Source of the DNA: DAOUET01 sp034430155
GTDB lineage: Bacteria > Chloroflexota > Anaerolineae > Anaerolineales > UBA4823
Assembly: GCA_034430155.1 (NCBI GenBank)
Contig: DAOUET010000017.1
Coordinates: forward strand, 1-54,448
Reading direction: 5' to 3'
Length of the DNA: 54,448 nucleotides
Part shown: piece after piece, positions 8,510 to 17,422 of the stretch
How the letters are laid out: the number at the start of each line of letters is the position of its first letter
How positions within the stretch are numbered: position 1 is the stretch's first letter
Made by a program: the position numbers and the translations under genes
The notes under the pieces: model-generated
What the model was told of the DNA's origin: nothing
The model's input: only the letters and a program-made list of their open reading frames with translations
Database searches by the model: none

Positions 8510-8821
8510 ATGTCTCGCAAGAACCGTGCTCATACCCCTGAGTACCAATGGGAACAATCTCTGCTGGCTGCCTATTATGACTCTCGCTGGCGGCAGGTGC
8601 TCGACCCGCTCTACGATAAATTCCAACGCTGGAAAGCTGGTGAGTTGGACCATGCGGAGATGGATAAGGCGATTCACCAGACCCATAAGCAGACTCAGGA
8701 GTCATATGGCGTCTTCACCCTGAAACGCGAAATCATGGTACGAGCCATCCAGCTCAACGAAGATTGGTTCCAGGATTGGGTGGGAGCGAACCCGACACCG
8801 GTAGGTTATCATCTTGGGTAA
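8510..8821 (+). CDS. Small hypothetical protein, 103 residues
   Basis: 103 residues, start MSRKNRAHTPEYQWEQS. The sequence is predicted largely helical with many charged and aromatic residues (YDSRWRQVLDPLYDKFQRWK, then AEMDKAIHQTHKQTQESYG) and ends in a WFQDWVGANP segment. No signal peptide or membrane segment. I do not recognise a named family. It is the last plus-strand ORF of the island and faces the Cys-rich minus-strand gene. The composition and the absence of low-complexity sequence make it likely to be a true gene; a clear Shine-Dalgarno is not seen. Confidence 0.55.
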   Translation: MSRKNRAHTPEYQWEQSLLAAYYDSRWRQVLDPLYDKFQRWKAGELDHAEMDKAIHQTHKQTQESYGVFTLKREIMVRAIQLNEDWFQDWVGANPTPVGYHLG

Positions 8822-8847
8822 CCTTTTCTCCTGATAACAGGATTCGC

Positions 8848-9684
8848 TATCTGCCGCCACATCGTTGGGTATCTTGGCTGCTCAGCTTCCAGCGGTGTTC
8901 TTGCTGGTATGTGAGCATCTCGCGAGCCAGTGAGTCGTCCCCAACCACTTCCAGGTGCGTCAGGGAACATACCAGCGCTTCTTTACGGTTCACACCTGGG
9001 GTGATTCACACATAATCCCCCCTCATCACCCAGGTAGAAAACGCGCCAGATTTGCAGGCTTTCGTTTCGCTGGATGCCGAGCCGCTTTTTATTTGCTAGC
9101 TTAATCAGCGCCGGCGTAGGGCGAACCGGAATGGGCAAGTGCGCTTGCATCTTGTCCATCAGCGCTTTGCCACGGTCGGGGTTGTCAATGAGGGTAGTAG
9201 GCAGTGCAACCTTTGAGCGATGTTTTTCTCGGGCTGGTCGTTTCTCTGTAGGTTTTTCCTTTCCGACCCAGATGTACGCTGGCTTGAAAATCAACACCTG
9301 TTTGAAGTCGTGGAGGTTATCAACCAGGCTTTGAACGGTGTGCGGTGTTTTCGTGCCCTGCTTCCAGAAGTCATGCTCGAAAGTACCCAGAACTATATAG
9401 TCATTGCCAACCGCCTCTGGTGCGTGCTGCTCGAATAGAGCGACCAGCAAATGCTCAATTTCATCCTGGTGAGCAATCAGCAGATCACAGGCCGGGCAAT
9501 ACCGGCAAGTGTAGTTGAGGCTGACTGGGTACATCGGGTCCACATGGATCACCAGGGGCAACTTGCGCTGGCGCATTTTTGCTCTGCACTGCGGGCAGCG
9601 GGTGAAGCGCTCGTTTTCGTAGGGATTCAAGAAGAAATTGTACTGCGGGGACAGCTTGCCAAACTGGGATGACTTTTTGGGCAT
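8848..9684 (-). pseudogene. Cys-rich zinc-ribbon protein gene, frameshifted near its 3' end
   Basis: Translation from the ATG at 9684 (GGGAGG ribosome-binding site 7 nt upstream; the in-frame start at 9714 has none) gives 233 residues ending at 8983. Near the N-terminus CPQC (residues 30-33) and CRYCPAC form a zinc-ribbon-like site; the rest is mixed alpha/beta with a basic stretch (KPTEKRPAREKHRSK). At 9003-9008 the frame runs into HPRCEP and stops. A different frame starting at the same place continues with a protein-like sequence of about 52 residues (ITPGVNRKEALVCSLTHLEV, ending QRCGGR) to a TAG at 8848. A single extra base near 9005 explains this. Function unknown; it is part of the island. 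Confidence 0.55.
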
Positions 9685-10361
9685 AAGAAATCCCTCCCGT
9701 TGGGATCGGATCACAGATTCTCCAGTTCAAGCTGGACTATCCGGCTTTTTTTTCCGGCAAGATGACCTTGTTACCAATGGATTTGTATCCTGATCGCCGC
9801 CTGGCATACATTTTTATCTGCAAATCGTCCAGAACCTCATCAACATCCGTGAGAGAAGCAATTACGCCCAAGTCGCTGGGCACTTGACATAAACACATAG
9901 ATGTACCAACAGGTCGATGATATGCAGGGTTGGAAATGGATAAACCCTGGCATCATAGGACGCGACGATACTCCTGATCGATCATATCTGCATATTATCA
10001 TAATATACGGTCGCTTTCAAAGTTTTGCTCTAACAGAGCGATGCAGTGGTATGCTGACCCTGAAATATTCGTCTACCGGGTATAACGAACTGTGTCCAAT
10101 ATCAGGTAAAATTACTCGCATGATGAAGACTAATGGTCTTGCTCCGAGAAGTGGGATCGCAGATCGGACTGCCCGAAGAGAAGATCTTGCGCGGGCCTAT
10201 TGCCAGCCTTTCGCCTATCGTCTTGATGCCAGGCCAGTAGCACCGACTGATTGAAAGTGAAGTACGAGATTCCAGTCGTCTGGTGAACAACCTGGGCTAA
10301 TCTGATAAATTCCTCATTGGATCGAGCACTACCCTTGTGGAGAACATAAGTCCTATCTGTC
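9685..10361. other. Gene-poor stretch at the end of the accessory island
   Basis: No convincing intact gene. It contains a plus-strand terminator-like hairpin (9730-9753) and an open stretch around 10134-10240 that reads LLREVGSQIGLPEEKIL in one frame, vaguely like a GMP synthetase segment but too short and broken to name. A weak ORF at 9901-10254 has no protein-like features. The stretch looks like decayed coding sequence between the island and the rluB remnant. Confidence 0.5.
9730..9753 (+). terminator. Intrinsic-terminator-like hairpin
   Basis: AGCTGGA and TCCGGCT pair over 7 bp (one G-U) with a 3-nt loop, followed by a run of eight T. No plus-strand gene ends just before it, so it may be the relic of a lost gene. 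Confidence 0.5.
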
Positions 10362-10518
10362 TACGGTTACGAAGAGGGATATCGAGTCCTCGTTGCCCGC
10401 CATCCTGACGAAGTACACCTCGATATGTGGCGGCAAGACGTAGTCCTGGAGAATGGTTACCGCTTTGCCCCAGTTCAAGTTCGTGTAGAATCATTTTCTG
10501 GAAAAAAGAACTGTTAGA
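10362..10518 (+). pseudogene. Remnant of a second RluB/RsuA-type pseudouridine synthase
   Basis: About 51 codons read YGYEEGYRVLVARHPDE... ending in VRVESFSGKKNC and a stop at 10516-10518. They align without gaps to residues around 130-180 of the intact rluB at 6075-6884 (GHEKEYRVLLSRHPDE and VVLEDGYRTSPVEVHVEA). The S4 domain, the catalytic GRLDADSEG region and the C-terminus are missing; a TAA lies in frame 15 nt upstream. It is a clear gene fragment, diverged from the intact copy in many third positions, so it is an older paralogue or a transferred homologue rather than a fresh duplication. Confidence 0.75.
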
Positions 10519-10888
10519 GAATGGCTTTACAGGGGGACCATCCATACTATTGTTACGGTGACCGGCCCACCAGTAATAAGATCGTGTACTCGCGGATCGG
10601 AAACTTAAATTTCCAAACAATAAACCAGGCCATTGGCATGTTCTTCTCCATAAAAGGTTACAAAAATAAAATAACAGTGATAGATCTCAGGCAAAAATTA
10701 GAACACGATTTATGTAAACGAAATTTCCCCCAAGGAAGTATATAATCTGGTATAAATCGCTGCATGGTTTTGATGCTAATATAATTGGAGGAATATTTAG
10801 TTTCCAAAATGCGCCACTAGCTAAGGAATATTTGATTCGGGACTAATCTGGAAATTAATCATCTCCCACCCCACCTTAAGGACACTTT
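10519..10888. other. Intergenic region upstream of the glycosyltransferase fusion
   Basis: No gene seen. AT-rich. It holds TATAAT at 10741-10746, a candidate -10 box without a clear -35 partner, and the ribosome-binding site AAGGA (10877-10881) of the next gene. Confidence 0.4.
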
Positions 10889-13800
10889 ATGCAATCCACT
10901 CGAGTGCTTTCTTATGAAGAAGAAACTCCCCAATTAGATCATCTATCGATCAGGAGCATTACCATCAATTGGGAAGCAGTAATTTTCTTTAGTATCCTTT
11001 TACTGGCGTTCGCCAGCCGTTTTTACGATCTGGGAATACGCGTCATGAGTCATGATGAGACTTCTCATGTCTACTTCTCGTGGCGTCTTTACCAGGGTGA
11101 TGGCTATCAACACGACCCAGTCACCCATGGTCCCTTGCAATTCCACCTGATTACCCTCTCGTATTTCCTCTTTGGTGATAATGATTTTTCAGCCCGGATC
11201 CCAGCTGCTTTATTCAGTATTGCCGCCATCGCTTTTATGTGGAATTATCGTCGTTACCTTGGTCGCATTGGAGCGCTCATCGCCGCCGCCTTGTTATTGA
11301 TCTCCCCCTATATGCTCTATTATGGACGATATGCGCGCAACGAGGCCCTGGTTGTCTTATTCGGCGTCATGATGATTTGGAGCATTCTTCGTAATTTAGA
11401 AGATGGCACCCCCCGGTACCTCTTTTGGCTCACCGCCGCAACCGTGCTCCATTTCACCGCCAAAGAGACTGCTTTTATATACACTGCCCAAGCTTTGATC
11501 TTTCTGGGTTTTTACTTCATTTTTCGCGTAGCACAATCACCCTGGCCCCAACCTAGCAACAGACAACGCTTTTTACTAGCATTAATCATAGCGGTTCTTC
11601 TCCTGGGGGCTGTAGCAGGATTCACTATTCTAAATCAAGGCAAAGTTCCCATCAGTTCTCAGGAAACGGTGGCTCCCTCAGTACCCGGAGAGAGTATTGC
11701 CACCATCGCCTCGAGGACATCCTTATCAGTTTCCTTGCTACTGGGTGCATTCGCTTTACTCACCTTCCTGATTGCCGTCTTTTTCCTGGTACGCGGCTTC
11801 ACCATTCCCCTGCTGCGGGCAGAACGCTCCTTCGACCTACTGATCCTGCTTGGCACCCTGGTTCTGCCTATGCTGGCGCCCTTTCCGGTCAAAATGCTTG
11901 GCTGGGATCCGACCGACTATTCTTACCTGGGTATGCTGCATACCAGCATATTCCTGATCCCCCTGGCTCTGCTTGCCATCGTGATTGGATTATGGTGGAA
12001 CCCACGCCTGTGGTTGCTGAATGCCGGGCTCTTCTACGGGATTTTTACCATTTTCTACACGACCATCTTCACCAATGGTAGTGGCTTTTTTACAGGAATG
12101 GTTGGTTCTCTAGGCTATTGGCTGGCACAACAAGGTGTAGAGCGAGGCAGCCAACCCTGGTATTACTATATCCTGATCCAGGTACCAATCTACGAATACC
12201 TGCCAGCGTTAGGCAGCTTGCTGGCTCTTTATTGGGTGGTTCGTCCCAAAGCTACCCCGGCATCACTGCCCGCAGAATCGGTTGAAGATCCATCGGAATC
12301 CTCGCCTCTTGCCACCTCCCATGAACCATCAGGAGATCCTCTCTTCGTCACATTACTCGGCTTTTGGGTCCTCACCAGCGTTATTGCCTACACCTATGCA
12401 GGTGAAAAAATGCCCTGGCTTACCGTTCACATTGCATTGCCAATGATCTTGCTGGCTGCCTGGGCTTTAGGACGATTGATCGAGTCAATCAACTGGACTG
12501 CTTTCCGGGAAAAACGAGGCTTCTTAATTTTGATCCTGGTTCCTGTGTTTTTCTTGAGTTTGGCATCCACCTTAGGCTCCTTATTGGGAACTCATGCTCC
12601 CTTCCAGGGTAAAGAATTGGCCCAGTTACAAGCTACCAGCACGTTTATCACTGCTCTGCTAACAGCCGTAGCCAGCGGTTGGGGGTTGGCCTATCTGATG
12701 AAGTCCTGGGCGCTCAATCAGACCGGTTATCTCGTGACTCTAACGGCTTTTGGAGTATTGGGTGTACTGACGGCGCGCACCGCCTTACTGGCGTCTTATA
12801 TCAATTACGACTTTGCTACAGAATTCCTGGTCTATGCCCATACTGCCCCAGGGCCCAAGGAAATCATGTCTCAGGTTGAAGAAATCTCCCGTCGCACAAC
12901 CGATGGATTGGCCTTGTCAGTGGCATACGACGACATCACCCAGTATCCTTTTTGGTGGTATCTCCGCAATTATCCCAACCAACGTTTTTATGGAAAAAAT
13001 CCTACTCTCGATTTGCGTGAGATGCCTATCATCCTCGTCGGTCAAGGAAACTACGATAAAATCGAACCGGTAGTGCGTAATGATTTCTATAGATTTGACT
13101 ATACCCGTATGTGGTGGCCGATGCAAGATTACTTCAACCTCGATCTTCAACGGATCTGGAACGCTATCAGTGACCCTGCCTGGCGCTCCGCCATCTTCCA
13201 GATTTGGTTAAACCGCAACTACACACCATACAGCAAACTCACGAATGTTGACCTCAGCCTTCCGAATTGGTCTCCCTCCGATCATATGCGTATGTATCTT
13301 CGCAAAGACGTGGCTGCCAAGATTTGGAATTACGGCGTTGGTCCGACGTCTGAAGAAGTGATCACTGACCCCTATAAAGACAAAGGTGTGCAAATTAATG
13401 CCGACATCGTCATAGGCACAGCTGGCACCGAACCTGGTGAGTTCATGCGTCCACGCGGCTTGGTGGTGGCACCCGATGGTAGCCTTTATGTAGCAGACAC
13501 CGAAAACAATCGGGTTGAGCACCTGGCTCGTGATGGCAGCCCCATACAGGTATGGGGTTCCTTCGGTGGCGATGACCCTAATGCAGCTCCGGCTGGCACT
13601 TTCAACGAACCATGGGGGATCGCCTTAGGTCCGGATGGTTCCGTTTATGTGGCTGATGTTTGGAATCACCGCATTCAAAAATTCACTGCTCAAGGTCAAT
13701 TCATCACCATGTGGGGTTACCTGGGCCGCGCCGAAACTCCAGTCGCGTTATGGGGGCCACGTGATGTCGTGATAGACTCTCAAGGTCATGTTATCGTCAG

Positions 13801-14287
13801 TGATACCGGTAACAAACGCATTGTTATCTATGATTCAGATGGTAATTACATTGCCCAATTCGGGGGAGAAGGGTTAGAACCTGGCCAGTTTAATGAACCG
13901 GTAGGTTTAGCTGTAGACAGCCAGGACCGCCTCTATGTGGCTGATACATGGAACCAGCGTATTCAAGTCTTTTCTTTGAATGCCAATGGCGACTATACTC
14001 CATTAACTTCTTGGGAAATATTTGCCTGGTATGGTCAGTCCTTGGATAACAAGCCATATTTAGCCGTTGATGAAATGGGCCAGGTTTATGCCACCGATCC
14101 CGATGGATATCGTGTCCTGGAATTCACTTCGCAGGGAGATCTCTTGCGGTATTGGGGTGATTTCGGCCAGGGCGCAGATGGGTTTGGTCTGGCTGGCGCT
14201 GTCACGGCTGATCCATCCGGTGGTGTATGGGTGAGCGACACTGGCAATAGCCGGATAATGCATTTTACAATGCCCCCTATACCTTAA
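10889..14287 (+). CDS. Agl23-like membrane glycosyltransferase (TIGR03663 type) fused to an NHL beta-propeller
   Basis: 1132 residues. After a short cytoplasmic head, residues about 25-640 form a GT-C type polytopic membrane domain with more than ten hydrophobic helices. The first extracytoplasmic loop contains the motif VMSHDETSHVYFSWRLYQG, with the acidic HDE expected at a GT-C active site, and the region matches the Agl23/TIGR03663 flippase-activity-associated family. Residues about 640-840 are an extracytoplasmic soluble part. From about residue 845 to the end there are NHL repeats (GLVVAPDGSLYVADTENNRV, GIALGPDGSVYVADVWNHRI and four similar). It probably transfers a lipid-linked sugar to a surface acceptor, with the propeller binding the acceptor. 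AAGGA precedes the ATG. Confidence 0.85.
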   Translation: MQSTRVLSYEEETPQLDHLSIRSITINWEAVIFFSILLLAFASRFYDLGIRVMSHDETSHVYFSWRLYQGDGYQHDPVTHGPLQFHLITLSYFLFGDNDFSARIPAALFSIAAIAFMWNYRRYLGRIGALIAAALLLISPYMLYYGRYARNEALVVLFGVMMIWSILRNLEDGTPRYLFWLTAATVLHFTAKETAFIYTAQALIFLGFYFIFRVAQSPWPQPSNRQRFLLALIIAVLLLGAVAGFTILNQGKVPISSQETVAPSVPGESIATIASRTSLSVSLLLGAFALLTFLIAVFFLVRGFTIPLLRAERSFDLLILLGTLVLPMLAPFPVKMLGWDPTDYSYLGMLHTSIFLIPLALLAIVIGLWWNPRLWLLNAGLFYGIFTIFYTTIFTNGSGFFTGMVGSLGYWLAQQGVERGSQPWYYYILIQVPIYEYLPALGSLLALYWVVRPKATPASLPAESVEDPSESSPLATSHEPSGDPLFVTLLGFWVLTSVIAYTYAGEKMPWLTVHIALPMILLAAWALGRLIESINWTAFREKRGFLILILVPVFFLSLASTLGSLLGTHAPFQGKELAQLQATSTFITALLTAVASGWGLAYLMKSWALNQTGYLVTLTAFGVLGVLTARTALLASYINYDFATEFLVYAHTAPGPKEIMSQVEEISRRTTDGLALSVAYDDITQYPFWWYLRNYPNQRFYGKNPTLDLREMPIILVGQGNYDKIEPVVRNDFYRFDYTRMWWPMQDYFNLDLQRIWNAISDPAWRSAIFQIWLNRNYTPYSKLTNVDLSLPNWSPSDHMRMYLRKDVAAKIWNYGVGPTSEEVITDPYKDKGVQINADIVIGTAGTEPGEFMRPRGLVVAPDGSLYVADTENNRVEHLARDGSPIQVWGSFGGDDPNAAPAGTFNEPWGIALGPDGSVYVADVWNHRIQKFTAQGQFITMWGYLGRAETPVALWGPRDVVIDSQGHVIVSDTGNKRIVIYDSDGNYIAQFGGEGLEPGQFNEPVGLAVDSQDRLYVADTWNQRIQVFSLNANGDYTPLTSWEIFAWYGQSLDNKPYLAVDEMGQVYATDPDGYRVLEFTSQGDLLRYWGDFGQGADGFGLAGAVTADPSGGVWVSDTGNSRIMHFTMPPIP

Positions 14288-14349
14288 TGGACTCCCAATG
14301 AACAAATCGAATTCGGAGTAAACCGAGAGTCTTCCACGAAGCCTGCAAA

Positions 14350-14377
14350 TTGGGTTACGGGCACCCCATGGTATAAT
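14350..14377 (+). promoter_or_regulatory. Candidate promoter for sucCD
   Basis: TTGGGT (14350-14355), 16-nt spacer, then a perfect TATAAT (14372-14377). It lies 140 nt upstream of sucC, so two hairpins fall inside the predicted 5' leader. Confidence 0.55.
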
Positions 14378-14391
14378 CTCTGCGCGCACAA

Positions 14392-14448
14392 TCATATGTG
14401 GATACATATGACTGTAAAAGGCGGGTGATTTAAACCCGCCTTTTACAG
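14392..14448 (+). promoter_or_regulatory. Two adjacent perfect hairpins in the sucC leader
   Basis: First hairpin: TCATATGT and ACATATGA, 8-bp stem with loop GGAT (14392-14411). Second hairpin, starting at the very next base: 15-bp perfect stem with a 7-nt loop (14412-14448, arms CTGTAAAAGGCGGGT and complement). No T-run follows either. They could end the transcript of the glycosyltransferase gene, or shape the 5' end of the sucCD mRNA. Confidence 0.65.
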
Positions 14449-14516
14449 CGTGTTAGAAGAACAAACTTACTCACTTAAAAGTACTAACCGAATTTGCGCT
14501 TGGGGAGTTACGCTGC

Positions 14517-15653
14517 ATGAAATTACATGAATATAGATCAAAACAAATTTTTGCCAAGTATGGAGTACCCATACCAAAAGGAAGGGTAGCGGCCACCTCA
14601 ATTGAAGCAAAGCAAATCGCTGAAGAGTTAGGTGGCCGCGTTGTTATTAAATCACAGGTGCTTGTGGGTGGTCGTGGTAAAGCCGGGGGCATCAGGCTGG
14701 CCAAGAATTCCCAAGAAGCCGAAGATGTCGCTGCTCAGATCCTGGCGATGGAAATCAAGGGATTACCAGTTCGTAAAGTCCTGGTAGATGAAGCAGCCGA
14801 TATTGATAACGAAATATATCTTGGCATTACCAATGACCGCTCTGTCCATAAGCCAGTGATGATGGCTTCCTCAGAAGGTGGTGTTGATATAGAAGAAGTC
14901 GCCCGGAAAACCCCCGATAAAATCATCAAAGTGTATATCGACCCACTCTTGGGTTTGAGGGATTATCAGGCTCGCGATCTGGCCACTGGTATCGATCTGT
15001 CTCGCGATTTCTGGCGATCGTTTGGGCAGGTTGCAATGGGTTTGTGGCAGGCCTACCAGTCAAACGACGCAACCTTAGCTGAAATCAACCCTTTAGTCAT
15101 CACTGCACAGAAAAACCTTCTGGCTGTCGATGGCAAAATGTTGATTGATGACAATGCACTCTTCCGGCACCCTGACCTGGCAGAAATGCGTGACCTGGAT
15201 GTCGAAGCCGAGGCAGAAACAGAAGCTCGTAAGTACGGACTTTCCTATATCAAATTGGGTGGTGAAATCGGCTGCATGGTCAATGGAGCAGGTTTAGCTA
15301 TGGCGACCATGGATATCATAAAACTGTTTGGGGGTGAACCTGCCAACTTCCTAGACATCGGGGGCGGGGCAGCTTCCGATAAAGTTGCCGCAGCCCTTCG
15401 CATCATCCTGCACGACCCCTCTGTCAAGGTTATCTTGATAAACATATTCGGGGGTATCACTCGCTGCGATGAAGTCGCCCACGGTATCCTCTCCGGGTTG
15501 CAGGAGGTTAAAACCAACGTTCCTATGGTGACTCGTTTGGTAGGCACCAACGCCACAGAGGGTCGCCAAATCCTGGCCGACGCCGATATGATTACCGCAG
15601 AAACCCTGGCTGAGGCAGCCAAGAAATCCATTGCTGCCGCGAAGGGAGGTTAG
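14517..15653 (+). CDS. sucC: Succinate-CoA ligase (ADP-forming) subunit beta
   Basis: 378 residues, typical length. It starts MKLHEYRSKQIFAKYGVPIP, has the ATP-grasp strand VIKSQVLVGGRGKAGGI, the ENPLV-type element AEINPLVIT, and the C-terminal FLDIGGGAASDKV and INIFGGITRCDEVA segments that contact CoA and subunit alpha. With SucD it interconverts succinyl-CoA and succinate plus ATP in the TCA cycle. Ribosome-binding site GGGGAG lies 10 nt upstream. The sucD start is 7 nt after the stop. Confidence 0.97.
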   Translation: MKLHEYRSKQIFAKYGVPIPKGRVAATSIEAKQIAEELGGRVVIKSQVLVGGRGKAGGIRLAKNSQEAEDVAAQILAMEIKGLPVRKVLVDEAADIDNEIYLGITNDRSVHKPVMMASSEGGVDIEEVARKTPDKIIKVYIDPLLGLRDYQARDLATGIDLSRDFWRSFGQVAMGLWQAYQSNDATLAEINPLVITAQKNLLAVDGKMLIDDNALFRHPDLAEMRDLDVEAEAETEARKYGLSYIKLGGEIGCMVNGAGLAMATMDIIKLFGGEPANFLDIGGGAASDKVAAALRIILHDPSVKVILINIFGGITRCDEVAHGILSGLQEVKTNVPMVTRLVGTNATEGRQILADADMITAETLAEAAKKSIAAAKGG

Positions 15654-15659
15654 AAAAGG

Positions 15660-16520
15660 ATGAGCATACTGATCAACAAGAACACTCGCCTGCTTGTGCA
15701 GGGAATTACGGGTAACGAGGGTCTCTTCCATACCCAACAAATGGTTGCGTACGGCACCAATGTTGTTGCGGGTGTTACCCCCGGCAAGGGTGGCGAGTGG
15801 GTGCTAGATGGCAAGATCCCTGTTTTTGACTCCGTAAAAATTGCAGTGGAAGCTCGCGGAGCCAACACCAGCGTGATTTTTGTGCCGGCCCGTTTTGCAC
15901 CTGACGCAATCTTCGAGGCTGCTGATGCCGGTATTGAGCTGATCGTTTGTATTACCGAGGGCATACCCGTACAGGATATGATGTGTGTGTGTGGATATCT
16001 AGATCAAAAGGGCGTCCGTTTAGTTGGTCCCAATTGCCCCGGATTATTGACACCTGGTGAATGCAAGGTGGGCATAATCCCTGGTGACATATCTATTCCC
16101 GGGAATGTTGGCTTAGTCTCTAGATCGGGAACCCTGACTTATGAGGTGCTTTATGCCTTGAAAGAGGTAGGGATTGGCGCCAGCACTTGCGTCGGTATCG
16201 GCGGGGATCCCATCAATGGCACCAACTTTATAGATGTCCTCAGTATGTTCGAAGCCGATCCCTACACCGAAAAAGCGGTCCTCATCGGTGAAATCGGTGG
16301 CACAGATGAGGAAAAAGCCGCTGAATACATCGCCGATCACCTTACAAAACCGGTGGTCGCCTTCATCGCCGGTCAAACTGCCCCTCCTGGCAAACGCATG
16401 GGACACGCCGGCGCTATCGTGGAAGCTGGGTCGGGCCAGGCATCTGATAAAATCAAGGCCTTGCAATCTGTGGGAGTACGTGTGGCCACTCACCCTGAAG
16501 AAATTCCTGATTTGCTGTAA
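15660..16520 (+). CDS. sucD: Succinate-CoA ligase subunit alpha
   Basis: 286 residues. The CoA-binding Rossmann start (LLVQGITGNEG) and VAGVTPGKGG are present, and the phosphohistidine loop GHAGAIVEAG places the catalytic His at H249. It partners SucC; its ribosome-binding site (GGAGG) is inside the 3' end of sucC, which indicates coupled translation. Citrate synthase and malate dehydrogenase genes elsewhere in the window complete a partial TCA set. Confidence 0.97.
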   Translation: MSILINKNTRLLVQGITGNEGLFHTQQMVAYGTNVVAGVTPGKGGEWVLDGKIPVFDSVKIAVEARGANTSVIFVPARFAPDAIFEAADAGIELIVCITEGIPVQDMMCVCGYLDQKGVRLVGPNCPGLLTPGECKVGIIPGDISIPGNVGLVSRSGTLTYEVLYALKEVGIGASTCVGIGGDPINGTNFIDVLSMFEADPYTEKAVLIGEIGGTDEEKAAEYIADHLTKPVVAFIAGQTAPPGKRMGHAGAIVEAGSGQASDKIKALQSVGVRVATHPEEIPDLL

Positions 16521-16587
16521 TTACATTTCCCCCAGCAAATTCAACCCCCCTATTGTAGCACCTCTGGTGCTAATCCAATTGTCCATT

Positions 16588-16613
16588 ATCTGTGAGTGAG
16601 TAACCTCACAGAT
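16588..16613. terminator. Hairpin between convergent sucD and lipoprotein genes
   Basis: 9-bp perfect stem ATCTGTGAG/CTCACAGAT with an 8-nt loop. A smaller one (AGCACC/GGTGCT, 16557-16571) lies just before it. Neither has a strong T-run; they probably mark the end of sucD and of the facing gene. Confidence 0.45.
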
Positions 16614-16660
16614 CGGTTTCTCTTCTCCCTTATGAATATTTATTTTCGAAAGAACTGAAT

Positions 16661-17152
16661 TTATTGGTGGCGTACGATCGCGATGGTGACTCGGACAAAA
16701 CCACCGATTTTGTTCCCTTGCATATTGACAGTCATCCTGTCACCGGCTTCGTTTTCCCGCAACATTGTGGCTATTGATCCGACCACATTGTCTGGAGGAC
16801 CGGCCATATCCCAGCCCATTCCAGGTAATTCGTTTTGATAAAATTCAACCACAGTCTGAACATCGGCATCGACTTGGTAAACGACATTCGCTCCCCCACG
16901 TGCTGTCTGAAGCTTATATGCACCTTGCATGATCGGGATGTCATCGGGCACACCGGATTGGTTCGAAGGCGTCTGAGGCGATGTTTCTCCACCTGCCCCT
17001 TGAGATTCTGTTGGTTGCGCGCCACCGGTTGAAGATTGGCCTGTTGATGCAGTGGGCTGAGAAGTCGCCTGCCTCTTTGGCAAACACGCTCCTGAAATCA
17101 ACAGGATTACAACCATTACCCCCCAAAATAAAACTAGATTCGTTTTCCTCAT
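16661..17152 (-). CDS. Lipoprotein, unknown function
   Basis: 163 residues from the ATG at 17152, chosen because AAGGAGGAG lies 8 nt upstream; the in-frame GTG at 17161 sits directly against that ribosome-binding site. The signal peptide ends in a lipobox (ISGACLP), followed by a 45-residue Ser/Thr/Gln/Gly-rich linker. The C-terminal 85 residues resemble a small ferredoxin-like domain (VVYQVDADVQTVVEFYQNELPG, MTVNMQGNKIGG) seen in many predicted lipoproteins of this phylum. No function can be assigned. It faces sucD and is followed upstream by the acpP unit. Confidence 0.65.
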   Translation of the reverse strand: MRKTNLVLFWGVMVVILLISGACLPKRQATSQPTASTGQSSTGGAQPTESQGAGGETSPQTPSNQSGVPDDIPIMQGAYKLQTARGGANVVYQVDADVQTVVEFYQNELPGMGWDMAGPPDNVVGSIATMLRENEAGDRMTVNMQGNKIGGFVRVTIAIVRHQ

Positions 17153-17373
17153 CGCGCTCACTCCTCCTTGTAATACATATTGCGGGTATCTTCGGCCACC
17201 ATCATTGTTTTAAGAATGCTGGTTAAGCCTTTAACAATTATTTACCTCCTCGATTTTCAGATGTTCACTAGGAAAGAATTTCAAAGATGCCTGCGATAAT
17301 AACCTCTCGATAAATATAAACGCCTTATAACGAATTGTCAACAACTTTCTGGAAAATAATTCGAGGCGCATAA

Positions 17374-17400
17374 AGAGGCGCGGATAATCTCCGCGCCTCT
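17374..17400 (-). terminator. Terminator hairpin downstream of acpP
   Basis: Perfect 11-bp GC-rich stem (AGAGGCGCGGA/TCCGCGCCTCT) with a 5-nt loop; on the minus strand it is followed by TTTATG. It lies 23 nt after the acpP stop. Confidence 0.75.
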
Positions 17401-17422
17401 AAATACTTCTTTTATCCTTAGG

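Noticed and set aside
9901..10254. 117-codon plus-strand ORF
   Set aside because: Random-looking translation, no family features, no ribosome-binding site; another frame in the same stretch looks more like decayed coding sequence.
10134..10290. Possible fragment of GMP synthetase (GLPEEKIL pattern)
   Set aside because: Only a short resemblance, broken by a stop, and it needs several frame changes. Not strong enough to name.
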